DNA of 64,000 nucleotides from Geminicoccaceae bacterium (GTDB lineage Bacteria; Pseudomonadota; Alphaproteobacteria; Geminicoccales; Geminicoccaceae). A program made the translations under genes and the position numbers. Of this stretch, positions 8,412 to 16,893 are shown piece by piece. The DNA is taken from contig JACKIM010000001.1 of NCBI GenBank assembly GCA_020638465.1, positions 897,501-961,500 on the forward strand, in the 5' to 3' direction. Numbering within the stretch: position 1 is the first letter of the stretch; the number at the start of each line of letters is the position of its first letter. The notes under the pieces were generated by a model, which saw nothing but the letters and a program-made list of their open reading frames with translations, was not told the origin of the DNA and did no database searches.

Positions 8412-8507
8412 CGGCCGGATTCCATCATTCGGGGACAGGAGACAGGGGGACGGTTCGAATTCGTGACTGTCCGCCCAGACTACATCGAAACGGTTAAGGA
8501 TCCCTCA

Positions 8508-9209
8508 ATGACAGTCCGCGACCGGTCTTGCCCCGAGGCCGACGGAGAACGCATGGAGGCCGGCCGGCTGCTGTTCGCCCGCCCGCCCGCCTTCATGCTG
8601 GGCGTGGCCCGGATCGACCAGTTGCCACCGGCCGACATTCCCGAGGTGGCGATCGCCGGCCGGTCGAACGTCGGCAAGTCGAGCATCATCAATGCCCTGA
8701 CCCGGCACAGGGAACTGGCGCGCACCTCGAACACGCCGGGGCGCACGCAGCAACTCAACTTCTTCGACATCGACGGGAGGCTGCGGCTGATCGACCTTCC
8801 CGGCTACGGCTACGCGAAGGCGCCGAAGGACCAGGTGGATGCGTGGCACGCGCTGATCTTCGACTACCTGCGCGGACGCCCGAACCTGCATCTGGTGGTG
8901 CTGCTGATCGACGGCCGGCACGGGATCAAGGACCGCGACCGCGCCGTCATGGATACCCTCAAGAAGGCCGCGGTGCCGTTTTTGATCGTGCTGACCAAGT
9001 GCGACCTTGTCGGCAGGCGCGAACTCGCCCAAAGAACGACGGCGCTGGAAGATGACCTGCGCAAGACGGTCGGAGCGCTACCGCAGGCGCTGCACACCAG
9101 TTCGCGCAAGCTGGAGGGCATCGAGGCGTTGCGGGGAGTGCTGGCCGGCTATGCGCTCGACGACGACCGGCGGGATCGGGGCGGCGGAGACAGTGGGGAT
9201 GGATCGTGA
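8508..9209 (+). CDS. engB: Ribosome biogenesis GTP-binding protein EngB (YihA/YsxC)
   Basis: 233 residues. The GTPase motifs are clear: G1 GRSNVGKSS, G3 DLPGYGYAKAP and G4 LTKCDLVGR. The switch I region reads RTSNTPGRTQQLNFF as in the family. EngB is needed for assembly of the 50S ribosomal subunit. The frame stays open for about 1.1 kb upstream, but that part is only the antisense shadow of the DHH gene. I chose the ATG at 8508; a later ATG at 8553 would also keep the whole domain. The C-terminus ends in a low-complexity Gly/Asp/Arg tail. It is closely followed by argB, an order common in alphaproteobacteria. Confidence 0.96.
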   Translation: MTVRDRSCPEADGERMEAGRLLFARPPAFMLGVARIDQLPPADIPEVAIAGRSNVGKSSIINALTRHRELARTSNTPGRTQQLNFFDIDGRLRLIDLPGYGYAKAPKDQVDAWHALIFDYLRGRPNLHLVVLLIDGRHGIKDRDRAVMDTLKKAAVPFLIVLTKCDLVGRRELAQRTTALEDDLRKTVGALPQALHTSSRKLEGIEALRGVLAGYALDDDRRDRGGGDSGDGS

Positions 9210-9222
9210 CGGAAGGGAAGAG

Positions 9223-10101
9223 ATGACGCGGGGCCAGGTGGACGTACACAGCATTGCCTCCACCCTGATCGAGGCGCTGCCGCACATGCGCCGGCACAGC
9301 GGTGCGACCTTCGTGGTCAAGTATGGCGGGCATGCGATGGGACACGAGCATCTTGCCCGGGATTTCGCCCGGGACATCGTGCTGCTCAAGCAGGTCGGCA
9401 TCAACCCGGTCATCGTCCATGGCGGCGGCCCGCAGATCAAGGCCATGCTGGGCCGTCTCAACATCGAAAGCGAATTCGTCGACGGGTTGCGGGTCACCGA
9501 CGCCGCGTCGATGGAAGTGGTCGAGATGGTACTGGCGGGCAAGATCAACAAGGAGATCGTCGGCGCCATCCAGGCCGAGGGCGGCAAGGCGGTCGGCATC
9601 TGCGGCAAGGATGCCCGGCTGCTGACCGCGCGCAGGGTGACCAAGGAAGGGCGCGACATCGGTTTCGTCGGCGAGCCGGAAGAAGTCGACCGCACGGTGC
9701 TGGACCTCTTCACCCGCAGCGAGATCATCCCGGTGATCGCCCCTATCGGTGCGGATGCCGATGGCCAGTCCTACAATATCAACGCCGATACGGCGGCGGG
9801 AGCCATCGCCGGTGCGCTGCAGGCCCGCCGCCTGCTGATGCTCACCGACGTCAAGGGCGTGCTCGACGCGAAGGGCGAGTTGCTGCCCTATCTGGGCCTC
9901 GACGAGGCGCGGGCGCTCATCGCCGACGGCACGATTTCCGGCGGCATGATTCCCAAGGTGGAGACCTGCCTCGGTGCGGTCGAGCAGGGCGCACGGGCGG
10001 CCACGATCCTCGATGGACGGGTGCCGCATGCCGTCATTCTCGAACTGTTCACCGAACACGGCATCGGCACCCAGATCCGCTCGACACCGCCGGCCGGTTG
10101 A
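9223..10101 (+). CDS. argB: N-acetylglutamate kinase (arginine biosynthesis)
   Basis: About 292 residues of the amino-acid kinase fold, phosphorylating N-acetyl-L-glutamate in the second step of arginine synthesis. Visible motifs are VVKYGGHAM, the substrate and phosphate loop VHGGGPQIKAML, the NINADTAAGAIA segment and the lysine-containing SGGMIPKVETC near the C-terminus. The ATG at 9223 has GGAAGGGAAG just upstream; an ATG at 9199 would overlap engB by 11 bases and add eight residues. Arginine feedback inhibition is common in the family but cannot be judged here. Confidence 0.97.
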   Translation: MTRGQVDVHSIASTLIEALPHMRRHSGATFVVKYGGHAMGHEHLARDFARDIVLLKQVGINPVIVHGGGPQIKAMLGRLNIESEFVDGLRVTDAASMEVVEMVLAGKINKEIVGAIQAEGGKAVGICGKDARLLTARRVTKEGRDIGFVGEPEEVDRTVLDLFTRSEIIPVIAPIGADADGQSYNINADTAAGAIAGALQARRLLMLTDVKGVLDAKGELLPYLGLDEARALIADGTISGGMIPKVETCLGAVEQGARAATILDGRVPHAVILELFTEHGIGTQIRSTPPAG

Positions 10102-10105
10102 TACC

Positions 10106-10330
10106 ATGCAGCCTCACCCCTGGTTCAATCCGCCAATCCGCCGTCATCTCACCACGCTGTTCTGCGCCGGCTGGGTGGCGTTCGAACTGTTCTCGCGGCC
10201 GATGCAGGGCGTTTGGGTCATGATCGCCGCTGCCGCACTTGCCTGGTGCGTCTGGGACTTGTATCTCGCCGGCCATTACCCGGTGGTCGAGGCGAAACCG
10301 GGCGACGAAGCCGGGAAAGGGTCCGAGTGA
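10106..10330 (+). CDS. Small membrane protein of unknown function
   Basis: 74 residues. It has two hydrophobic stretches (about residues 15-30 and 36-54, the second WVMIAAAALAWCVWDLYL) and a charged C-terminal tail. It begins four bases after argB, and its TGA overlaps the GTG start of the next gene (GTGA), so it is co-translated between argB and an RluA-type gene. I do not recognise the family. Confidence 0.75.
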   Translation: MQPHPWFNPPIRRHLTTLFCAGWVAFELFSRPMQGVWVMIAAAALAWCVWDLYLAGHYPVVEAKPGDEAGKGSE

Positions 10331-11055
10331 GCGATATCGGATCCAACCGGCTGCTGAACCGGCTGCTCTATCGCGACGGCATGATGCTCATCATCGACAA
10401 GCCGGCCGGACTACCCGTGCACAAGGGTCCCAAGGGCGGCGAGACGGTCGAGGATCATCTCGACGCGTTGCGCTTCGGCCTCGGCGAGAGGCCGCACCTG
10501 GCCCACCGCCTCGACCGCGACACCAGTGGCTGTCTCGTCCTCGGCCGCCACAGGAAGGCGCTGCGGCGGCTGGGCAAGCTGTTCGAGCACGGTCAGGTCC
10601 GCAAGACCTATGTCGCGGTCGTCCATGGCTGCCCCGATCCGTCGTCGGGACTCATCGACCAGCCCCTGATGAAGCGCTCCACGGCCCAGCGCGGCTGGTG
10701 GATGTGCGTCGATCCTCAGGGCAAGGCCGCCCGGACCCGCTACCGCACGCTCGGCAGCGACGGCACTTTCAGCCTGGTCCAGCTCGAACCGCTCACCGGC
10801 CGCACCCACCAGTTGCGCGTTCATCTGGATTTCATCGGATGCACCATCGTCGGCGATCCGTTCTATGGCGACCGAAGCGACGATGCCCCGAACCTGCTGC
10901 TGCACGCACTTTCGATCCGCCTGCCGCTCTATGGCAGCAGGCCGCCCGTCGAGGTCAGCGCCCCCCTGCCGGACCACTGGCCCGACCCATGGCGCAGGAT
11001 GCTGGATGATGTCCTCAAGTCCGCCACGACCGAAACCGAGGTGCCAGCCACCTGA
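10327..11055 (+). CDS. RluA-family RNA pseudouridine synthase
   Basis: 242 residues. The catalytic motif HRLDRDTSGCLVLG carries the active-site aspartate, and GRTHQLRVHLDFIGCTIVGD is the second conserved block of the RluA family. It converts uridine to pseudouridine in rRNA or tRNA. No S4 domain is present at the N-terminus, so it resembles the short RluA/RluC-like members. I chose the GTG at 10327 because it overlaps the preceding stop as GTGA and starts a sensible N-terminus (SDIGSNRLLNRLLYRDG). The target base cannot be predicted. Confidence 0.9.
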   Translation: MSDIGSNRLLNRLLYRDGMMLIIDKPAGLPVHKGPKGGETVEDHLDALRFGLGERPHLAHRLDRDTSGCLVLGRHRKALRRLGKLFEHGQVRKTYVAVVHGCPDPSSGLIDQPLMKRSTAQRGWWMCVDPQGKAARTRYRTLGSDGTFSLVQLEPLTGRTHQLRVHLDFIGCTIVGDPFYGDRSDDAPNLLLHALSIRLPLYGSRPPVEVSAPLPDHWPDPWRRMLDDVLKSATTETEVPAT

Positions 11056-11082
11056 TTATTGTACGTCCCCGCGGCGTACCGT

Positions 11083-11934
11083 TCAAAGGTCGATATCGGC
11101 CCAGATCGGCCAGTGGTCGGAGCCCTTTGCATCGCTCATCACACCGGCGGCGCGTACCTGTCCCGCCAGCGCGGCGCTGACGAGGATGTAGTCGATGCGA
11201 CTGCCATTGGGATGTGTCATGCCCTCGCGCTCGTCATGTCCCGCCGCCGTCCAGCTGTCCACGAGCCCGTCGCGATGGGCGATCCGGCCGTATTTCTCGG
11301 TCCAGGGACCGATCAGCGCGGTGTATTCGTCGCTGGACGGCGTGAGGTTGAGATCGCCCATGACGATCGCCTCGCGCGGCATGGGCGGCATGTCGCCCTC
11401 GGTCCAGCCGGCGGACGGATCGGGATGGCCGCCGCACCAGGCACCACCCTCGCCATGTGCATCCTTCAGGATCTGCCGGATACGGTCGATCTGCGGCAGG
11501 CGGGTCTCCCTGCACAGATGGCTCAGATGGACCGAATAGACGCGAAGCGGTCCCGATCCGGTCATGATCACGCCTTCGAGAATGCCTTGCTGAATCGAAT
11601 GCTGGCTGAGCGTACCCCATTTCGGCAGCAGGTGATTGCGCGACGAAAGGATCGGCGTCTTCGACAGCAGCATGGTGCCGAACTGCCGCCGCCTGCCCGG
11701 ATCGTCCGGTGTCGCCGCATGAATGTCGAGATTGGCACCATAGACCCAGTAGTAACCCCGCAGATGGCCCGCCAGCACTTCGGGAGAATCGACATTGCCG
11801 GAACGTTGCCAGAACCGGTCGACCTCCTGAAGGGCGATGACATCGGCTCCCTCGGCCTCGCGGGCGATGCGTTCGAGATCGTAGCGACCGTCGCTGCCGA
11901 GGCCATACTGGATGTTATAGGATACAAAACGCAT
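11083..11934 (-). CDS. Endonuclease/exonuclease/phosphatase (EEP) family phosphodiesterase, first copy
   Basis: 283 residues with the full set of EEP (DNase I-like) motifs: MRFVSYNIQYGLG, IALQEVDRFW (metal-binding glutamate), VYSVHLSHL, MGDLNLTPSSDEY, RIDYILVSA and the C-terminal GSDHWPIWADI. No signal peptide is seen. It is the last gene of a leftward operon, three bases after a second EEP gene. Beside an ABC importer and a GDPD-family protein under PHO boxes, a small phosphodiester (head group of a phospholipid, or a phosphorylated sugar) is a more likely substrate than DNA; that is an inference. ATG 11934 starts exactly at the family N-terminus. Confidence 0.87.
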   Translation of the reverse strand: MRFVSYNIQYGLGSDGRYDLERIAREAEGADVIALQEVDRFWQRSGNVDSPEVLAGHLRGYYWVYGANLDIHAATPDDPGRRRQFGTMLLSKTPILSSRNHLLPKWGTLSQHSIQQGILEGVIMTGSGPLRVYSVHLSHLCRETRLPQIDRIRQILKDAHGEGGAWCGGHPDPSAGWTEGDMPPMPREAIVMGDLNLTPSSDEYTALIGPWTEKYGRIAHRDGLVDSWTAAGHDEREGMTHPNGSRIDYILVSAALAGQVRAAGVMSDAKGSDHWPIWADIDL

Positions 11935-11937
11935 GAC

Positions 11938-12966
11938 TCATTCCGCCCGCAAGGTGATGGAGAGGATTTCATGATCGGAAATGGCCACGCCATTCCCGTC
12001 GACAGCCGCAAGGGTCTCGGCTGCGAGAATGTCCACACTACGGGTCATGAACCAGTCGATGCGCCCGAGCTCCTTTTCCGGATCGCCCGGACGAAGGCGC
12101 TCGCTCGCCGCATCGTCGTTGCACCGTTCGATGTCATAACCGAATACCGCCGCCACCTCGAACATCGGTTCGTGCGGAACCGGGTTCATGCGTCGAGACG
12201 GATCCTCGGCCAGCAGGCGGCCACGGATCGCGTCGTCGAGCCATTCGTCGCGTCCGGCACTTTTCGTGTTGAGATCGCCGCCGAGAATGGCCGGTCCGCC
12301 GCCAGACATGTCGTCGACAACCTCGAAGATCCGCTTCATCTGGCCCGCCCGGTGCCGCGGGTCGCTATGACTTTCGAGATGCACGCAGGCCATGACGACC
12401 CCGCCGATGCGGGCCAGCATGGCGATACGGCCGCCCACGCGCCGTTCGCCGTTGCGGTCTCCATCATACCAGGTGCCGTCACGGTCGAGCCGCAGCAGGG
12501 TCGCATCCTCGATGGGCATGCGGGAAAGGATGGCGGCACCGTGCAACCCGTCGGCATTGAATTGTCCCTCGTGCCACTTGCGCTCGCGTGCATCACCCAG
12601 CCCCAGCTCGATGAACTCGACGCCAAAGGCGTAACTCATGCCAAGTTCCCGGGCGAGATCGCGCACCGTATGCCGGTTGCCCGAACGCGCCATGCCGCAA
12701 TCGACTTCGGTGATCAGCATGACATCGGCATCGACCTCCCGCAGTCGGGCAATGGACGCGTCAAGGTATTTGAGCCGCTCGGCATTCCAGGCCACCACCC
12801 GACGCGGCAGCCCCTCACGGGTGACCGGGCCGTGCAGTTCGATCTGATGCAGGCAGCGGGCATCCTCGAACCAGCGGTCGTGGCTCCCGCCGGCAAGGGC
12901 ATCCCGCCGCCACTCGGGCAATGGCCGGTCGATGGCGGAAACCGTCGTCGTCACGATATCGAGCAC
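11938..12966 (-). CDS. Endonuclease/exonuclease/phosphatase (EEP) family phosphodiesterase, second copy
   Basis: 342 residues. EEP motifs are VVAWNAERLKYLD, VMLITEVDCGMAR, ACVHLESHSDPRH, ILGGDLNTKSAG, IDWFMTRSVD and ISDHEILSI. A helical extension of about 55 residues precedes the domain. It is clearly diverged from the neighbouring EEP protein, so the two may act on different bonds or substrates. It overlaps the GDPD-like gene by 16 bases and lies three bases before the other EEP gene, within the PHO-box operon. No signal peptide is visible, suggesting action in the cytoplasm on imported material. Confidence 0.85.
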   Translation of the reverse strand: MLDIVTTTVSAIDRPLPEWRRDALAGGSHDRWFEDARCLHQIELHGPVTREGLPRRVVAWNAERLKYLDASIARLREVDADVMLITEVDCGMARSGNRHTVRDLARELGMSYAFGVEFIELGLGDARERKWHEGQFNADGLHGAAILSRMPIEDATLLRLDRDGTWYDGDRNGERRVGGRIAMLARIGGVVMACVHLESHSDPRHRAGQMKRIFEVVDDMSGGGPAILGGDLNTKSAGRDEWLDDAIRGRLLAEDPSRRMNPVPHEPMFEVAAVFGYDIERCNDDAASERLRPGDPEKELGRIDWFMTRSVDILAAETLAAVDGNGVAISDHEILSITLRAE

Positions 12967-13760
12967 CAGAGAGCCTCCAGCGCCAGGGGATCATTCGTCG
13001 TGATCCGGTCCGCGCCGAGACCGATCACGCGTTCCAGGACCCGGAGAGCATCGGGCATGTCGGGATCGATGGTCCAGCAATCGACCTCCTGTCCGCGCCG
13101 ATGAGCGAAAGCTACCAGATCGAGATTTTCATCCAATGCGGATGACACCGCCTGATGCGCGAGATAGAGCAGGCGCGCCTCGCGCGCGTCAACACTCTCG
13201 ATCAGACGGCACCAGGCCGTGAAATCCCGGTCGGCAAACCGGTCGCATGGATCGAAGCCCGCGACAATCCCGGGCGCACGGACCGCGAGGGAATGCACCA
13301 GCGGCCAGTCGTGACCGCCGATATCGAAGCGATTGGCGTGGGCGGCGACGATTTCGCCGAAGCGTTCTCCCGCCTTCCCGCTGCCCGACTTGATATCGAG
13401 TTGGACGCGCCCATGCGGAAAACCCGCCACGATCGCCACCAACTCGTCGAGGAAGAGGAGGCGATCCGGCTGTACCTGCCCGTCGACGGCACGCTGGCGC
13501 AGGCTTTCCATGGCCGCTCGCGGAGTTTCCGCGACGATGCCGCTGCCAGTGGTCTCGCCGTCGAGCGTATCGTCGTGCAGGCAGACCCAGTGACCGTCGG
13601 CGGTGGTCTGGAGATCGACCTCCAGCAACGCTCCCCGCGCCAGTCCCTCGCGCAGGCTGGAACGGTCGTGCGGTGGCACCCCGGCGGCCGAGCGCAGCTT
13701 GTGCCATTTGAGACGGACGGGGCCATGGGGTCCGCGAAGGGCGAGGCCCCGCGTGCTCAA
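12951..13760 (-). CDS. Glycerophosphodiester phosphodiesterase (GDPD)-family protein
   Basis: 269 residues. The family core is seen as LLEVDLQTTADGHWVCLHDDT followed by ETTGSG, and VQLDIKS supplies the mid-barrel acidic residue; CWTIDPDMPDALRVL and LGADRITTNDP close the barrel. The usual N-terminal HRG...PENT motif is replaced by WHKLRSAAG...PHDRSS, so the catalytic arginine is a lysine here. GDPDs release an alcohol and sn-glycerol-3-phosphate from glycerophosphodiesters. In the Ugp system the GDPD (UgpQ) is likewise encoded with the ABC importer. It overlaps the ATPase gene by four bases. Confidence 0.82.
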   Translation of the reverse strand: MSTRGLALRGPHGPVRLKWHKLRSAAGVPPHDRSSLREGLARGALLEVDLQTTADGHWVCLHDDTLDGETTGSGIVAETPRAAMESLRQRAVDGQVQPDRLLFLDELVAIVAGFPHGRVQLDIKSGSGKAGERFGEIVAAHANRFDIGGHDWPLVHSLAVRAPGIVAGFDPCDRFADRDFTAWCRLIESVDAREARLLYLAHQAVSSALDENLDLVAFAHRRGQEVDCWTIDPDMPDALRVLERVIGLGADRITTNDPLALEALWCSIS

Positions 13761-14833
13761 GCAGCCCTCGCCAGGGCGGGAGCCTCGATGCGCAACCCGC
13801 TCGCACGGTCGAAGAGCAGCATGCCGTCGAGCGGCAGGTCGCAGCCCACCCTGTCCCCCTCGCGAAAGCGCCGCACGGTACCATGCTCCAGCACGTGGAT
13901 GCGGCCAGCAACGCTGTCGAGGACGTAGAGGGTCTCCCGGCCCATGGGCTCGATCTGGACCACATCCGCCCTGACGACATTCTCGCCATCGGGATCTCCC
14001 AGCGTGATGTTCTCCGGACGGACACCCAGCACAACGTCACCGTCGGGAGCCTGGCTGCGCAGGTCCATCTCGCCGAGGCGCAACCGGCCGCGCGCGACCC
14101 GGCTGTCGATGAGGTTGATCGGTGGCGCGCCGATGAAGCTCGCGACAAACAGCGAGCGCGGTCGAAGGAACAGGTCGTCCGCCGTTCCCACTTGCTCGAT
14201 CCGGCCCTTCGACATGCAGACGATGCGATCCGCCATCGTGGTCGCCTCGATCTGGTCATGCGTGACGAGAATGGTCGTCACCGCCAGTTGCCGCTGCAAC
14301 CGCTTGATCTCCGAACGCATGGTCAGGCGCAAGGTGGCGTCGAGATTGGAGAGCGGCTCGTCGAGGAGCAGGAGCTGCGGTTCCTTGACCAACGCACGCG
14401 CCAGCGCCACGCGCTGCTGCTGCCCGCCGGACATCTGCCCCGGAGTACGGTCGAGCAGGTCCTCGACCTGCACCAGCCTTGCGGTTTCCTCGGCCCGGCG
14501 CCGGGCGTCGGCCGCCGGCACCCCCTTGAACTTCAGTGGAAACATGATGTTCCGGCGCACGTTCATGTGCGGATAGAGCGCGTAGGACTGGAAGACGATG
14601 CCGACATTCCTGTGCCGTGCCTCGACCTCGTTGACCACGGCCCCGTCGAAGCGCAACTCGCCGCCCGAAGGCGCATAGATGCCCGCCAGCATGAACAGCG
14701 TCGTCGACTTCCCGCAGCCCGACGGCCCGAGGATCGCGACAAGCTCGCCATCCTCAATGACGAGATCGGTGGGCTCGACCGCGACGACATCGCCCCAGCT
14801 CTTGGTCACGGATGAGAGTTCGATGCGTGCCAT
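13757..14833 (-). CDS. ABC importer ATP-binding protein, UgpC/MalK type
   Basis: 358 residues. Walker A is GPSGCGKSTT, the Q-loop VGIVFQSYALYPHM, the signature MSGGQQQRVALARAL, Walker B LLLLDEPLSNLDA, and the switch histidine VTHDQIEA. The C-terminal third is the TOBE/OB domain usual in CUT1 ATPases (GVRPENITLGDPDG). It energises the two permeases encoded just upstream. The gene starts four bases after the permease stop and overlaps the GDPD start by four bases. It could also serve the second importer at 60-64 kb, which has no ATPase gene in view. Confidence 0.95.
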   Translation of the reverse strand: MARIELSSVTKSWGDVVAVEPTDLVIEDGELVAILGPSGCGKSTTLFMLAGIYAPSGGELRFDGAVVNEVEARHRNVGIVFQSYALYPHMNVRRNIMFPLKFKGVPAADARRRAEETARLVQVEDLLDRTPGQMSGGQQQRVALARALVKEPQLLLLDEPLSNLDATLRLTMRSEIKRLQRQLAVTTILVTHDQIEATTMADRIVCMSKGRIEQVGTADDLFLRPRSLFVASFIGAPPINLIDSRVARGRLRLGEMDLRSQAPDGDVVLGVRPENITLGDPDGENVVRADVVQIEPMGRETLYVLDSVAGRIHVLEHGTVRRFREGDRVGCDLPLDGMLLFDRASGLRIEAPALARAA

Positions 14834-14837
14834 GACC

Positions 14838-15911
14838 CTATCCCTTGATGCCGCCGATGTTCATCTGCACCAGGTATTTCTGGCAGAACAGGTACAGCAA
14901 TACCGATGGAATGACGTAGAAAACCGCGACCGCGGCGACGATGCCGTAGTCGACACCCATGATGTCGTCGCTGACCCAGAAGATGTAGAGGCTCATCACC
15001 CAGTTCTGCTTGTCGAACAACAGGGTACGGACGAAGACATACTCCTCGAACCCCTTGATGAAGGCGAAGACACCGACGGCGAGCAGCCCCACCTTGACCT
15101 GCGGCAGCACCACCATGAGAAATGCCTGCCGCCGCGACGCGCCGTCGGTCAGTGCCGACATCTCGATGTCCCACGGAACCGCGTCGAAGAAGCCCTTCAT
15201 GATGAAGATGGCGAACGGCAGCTCCAGCGTGGTCACCACCAGCAGCACGCCGGTGAGCGTGTCCAGCATCCCGCTCCAGTACATGAGCAGGAAGATCGGA
15301 ATGATGAGCGTCATCGCCGGAAAGGCGTGCAGGATGAGCAGGCTCTGCAGGAACGCCTGCCGTCCGGCGAACTGGAACCGCGAGAGATAATAGCCGGCCA
15401 GCGTGCTGACGAAGAGCACCAGCACCGTCTGGGCGCCGGCGAGCATGAGCGAGTTGCCGAAGGCCAGCCAGACCGACGGGAACTGGCTCTCGGTCGTCGC
15501 CTGCCGCCTTCCTTCCAGATCCTGCACGAAATTAGAATTGTGCAGAAAGACGTAATTTCCCAAATGAAGCTGGTCGCCAATCGAGACGATGATCGCCATC
15601 GCCGCCGCCACGAGGATGGCCGCAGCCGCGTAGAGCCTCCTCATCCGGTCCTCGACGAAGGCGTTGACCAGACCGATGCCGACGATGGTGGGAACGAGGA
15701 TCGCCGAGGATTTCCACAGCACGATGGATTCGACGCCGCCGGTCTTGGCCGATACCGAGATCGTGAACATCCAGAAATAGGGAAGCATCACCGGCAGCGA
15801 CACGGTGACGAGAAACGCGATCAGCAGACCCTGATTGCGCTTCGCCTCGAAACGGCCGCGCGCGGCGAGCGCATCCCACTCGGCCTGTTCGATCCTGCGC
15901 GTGGCGGTCAT
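14838..15911 (-). CDS. ABC importer permease, MalG/UgpE type, with an extra membrane insertion
   Basis: 357 residues, against about 280 for typical MalG/UgpE proteins. The standard C-terminal half is present with the EAA loop (IEMSALTDGASRRQAFLMVV). After the first membrane helix, about 80 extra residues contain two more hydrophobic segments (SAILVPTIVGIGLVNAF and YAAAAILVAAAMAIIVSIG) and a periplasmic stretch. The substrate path may therefore be altered. It lies one base after the partner permease. Confidence 0.92.
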   Translation of the reverse strand: MTATRRIEQAEWDALAARGRFEAKRNQGLLIAFLVTVSLPVMLPYFWMFTISVSAKTGGVESIVLWKSSAILVPTIVGIGLVNAFVEDRMRRLYAAAAILVAAAMAIIVSIGDQLHLGNYVFLHNSNFVQDLEGRRQATTESQFPSVWLAFGNSLMLAGAQTVLVLFVSTLAGYYLSRFQFAGRQAFLQSLLILHAFPAMTLIIPIFLLMYWSGMLDTLTGVLLVVTTLELPFAIFIMKGFFDAVPWDIEMSALTDGASRRQAFLMVVLPQVKVGLLAVGVFAFIKGFEEYVFVRTLLFDKQNWVMSLYIFWVSDDIMGVDYGIVAAVAVFYVIPSVLLYLFCQKYLVQMNIGGIKG

Positions 15912-15912
15912 C

Positions 15913-16788
15913 TCACTGCACCTCGATGCGCGGATGCTGGAGCAGCCGTTTCATGTCGAAGAAACGCCACATGGCCAGCGATGCGGCAATACCAATCAGG
16001 ACCAGCAACAATGCCAGTGCCGCACCATAGGCATACTGGCCGTTGTCGAAGGCCCGCTTGTAGACATAGAGGGCATAGACCGTGGTATCGTAGAATGGTC
16101 CGCCATTGGTGATCAGCCAGATGTACTCGAAGCTCACCAGCAGCGAGAGCGTCTGGTACACGGTGATGAATGACAGGGGCCAGCGGATGGCAGGAAGGGT
16201 AATGTGCCATGTGATGGCCAGTGGCCCGGCGCCATCGGCGCGCGCCGCGTGGAACAGGTGCTCGGGGATCGAGCGGATGGCGCTGGTGAAGATGATCATG
16301 CCCATCGACGCGCCGATGAAGCCGTTGGCAATGACGATCAGCACCACCGGATAATCGGTGCGCATGTCGATCGTCCCGAAACCGAGAAATCCGTGCAGCA
16401 CCTGGTTGATGAGACCACGCTCGGTCGGGCTCGCCACCCATATCCACAGGAGCGAGTAGACCACCGACGGGCTCATGCGCGGAAGAAGCCACACGGCGCG
16501 GAAGAAACCGCCGATGCGGTCCGGAACCGCCGTCGTTGTCAGGGCGAGGATGAGGCCGAAGGTGACGTTGAAGATCGCCAGCGTGAAGAAGACATAGATC
16601 GCCGTCAGCGCCAGTGTCGGCAGGATGCGGCGGTCGCCGGTCAGCATCCGCTCGAAATTGGCGGTGGTGAGTTCATGGATCTTCAGCGACCTTCCCATGT
16701 CGGTGAAGGCGACGAACACATCGACGATCACCGGCAAGAGGAAGAACAGGGCGAGCAGGAAGATGGCCGGTCCGAGGAAGATGACCAT
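15913..16788 (-). CDS. ABC importer permease, MalF/UgpA type
   Basis: 291 residues with six membrane helices and the EAA-type coupling loop (LFHAARADGAGPLAITWHIT). It forms the transmembrane pore with the product of the next gene. It follows the binding-protein gene after 124 bases and is one base from the second permease. The first residues lead straight into a hydrophobic helix (FLGPAIFLLALFFLLPVIV). Confidence 0.93.
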   Translation of the reverse strand: MVIFLGPAIFLLALFFLLPVIVDVFVAFTDMGRSLKIHELTTANFERMLTGDRRILPTLALTAIYVFFTLAIFNVTFGLILALTTTAVPDRIGGFFRAVWLLPRMSPSVVYSLLWIWVASPTERGLINQVLHGFLGFGTIDMRTDYPVVLIVIANGFIGASMGMIIFTSAIRSIPEHLFHAARADGAGPLAITWHITLPAIRWPLSFITVYQTLSLLVSFEYIWLITNGGPFYDTTVYALYVYKRAFDNGQYAYGAALALLLVLIGIAASLAMWRFFDMKRLLQHPRIEVQ

Positions 16789-16893
16789 GTTCTGCCATTG
16801 GCGCGATTGCGTGCTCAGGGCGTTCGTCCCGGATCATGGCCGGCCGGAGCGGAGAGAGCACCCCGGCCGGACACATGTGGCGTTCAGGTCGGT

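Noticed and set aside
7353..8507. A 385-residue extension in frame with EngB
   Set aside because: It lies antisense to the DHH gene, whose motifs are intact; EngB family similarity begins only after 8508.
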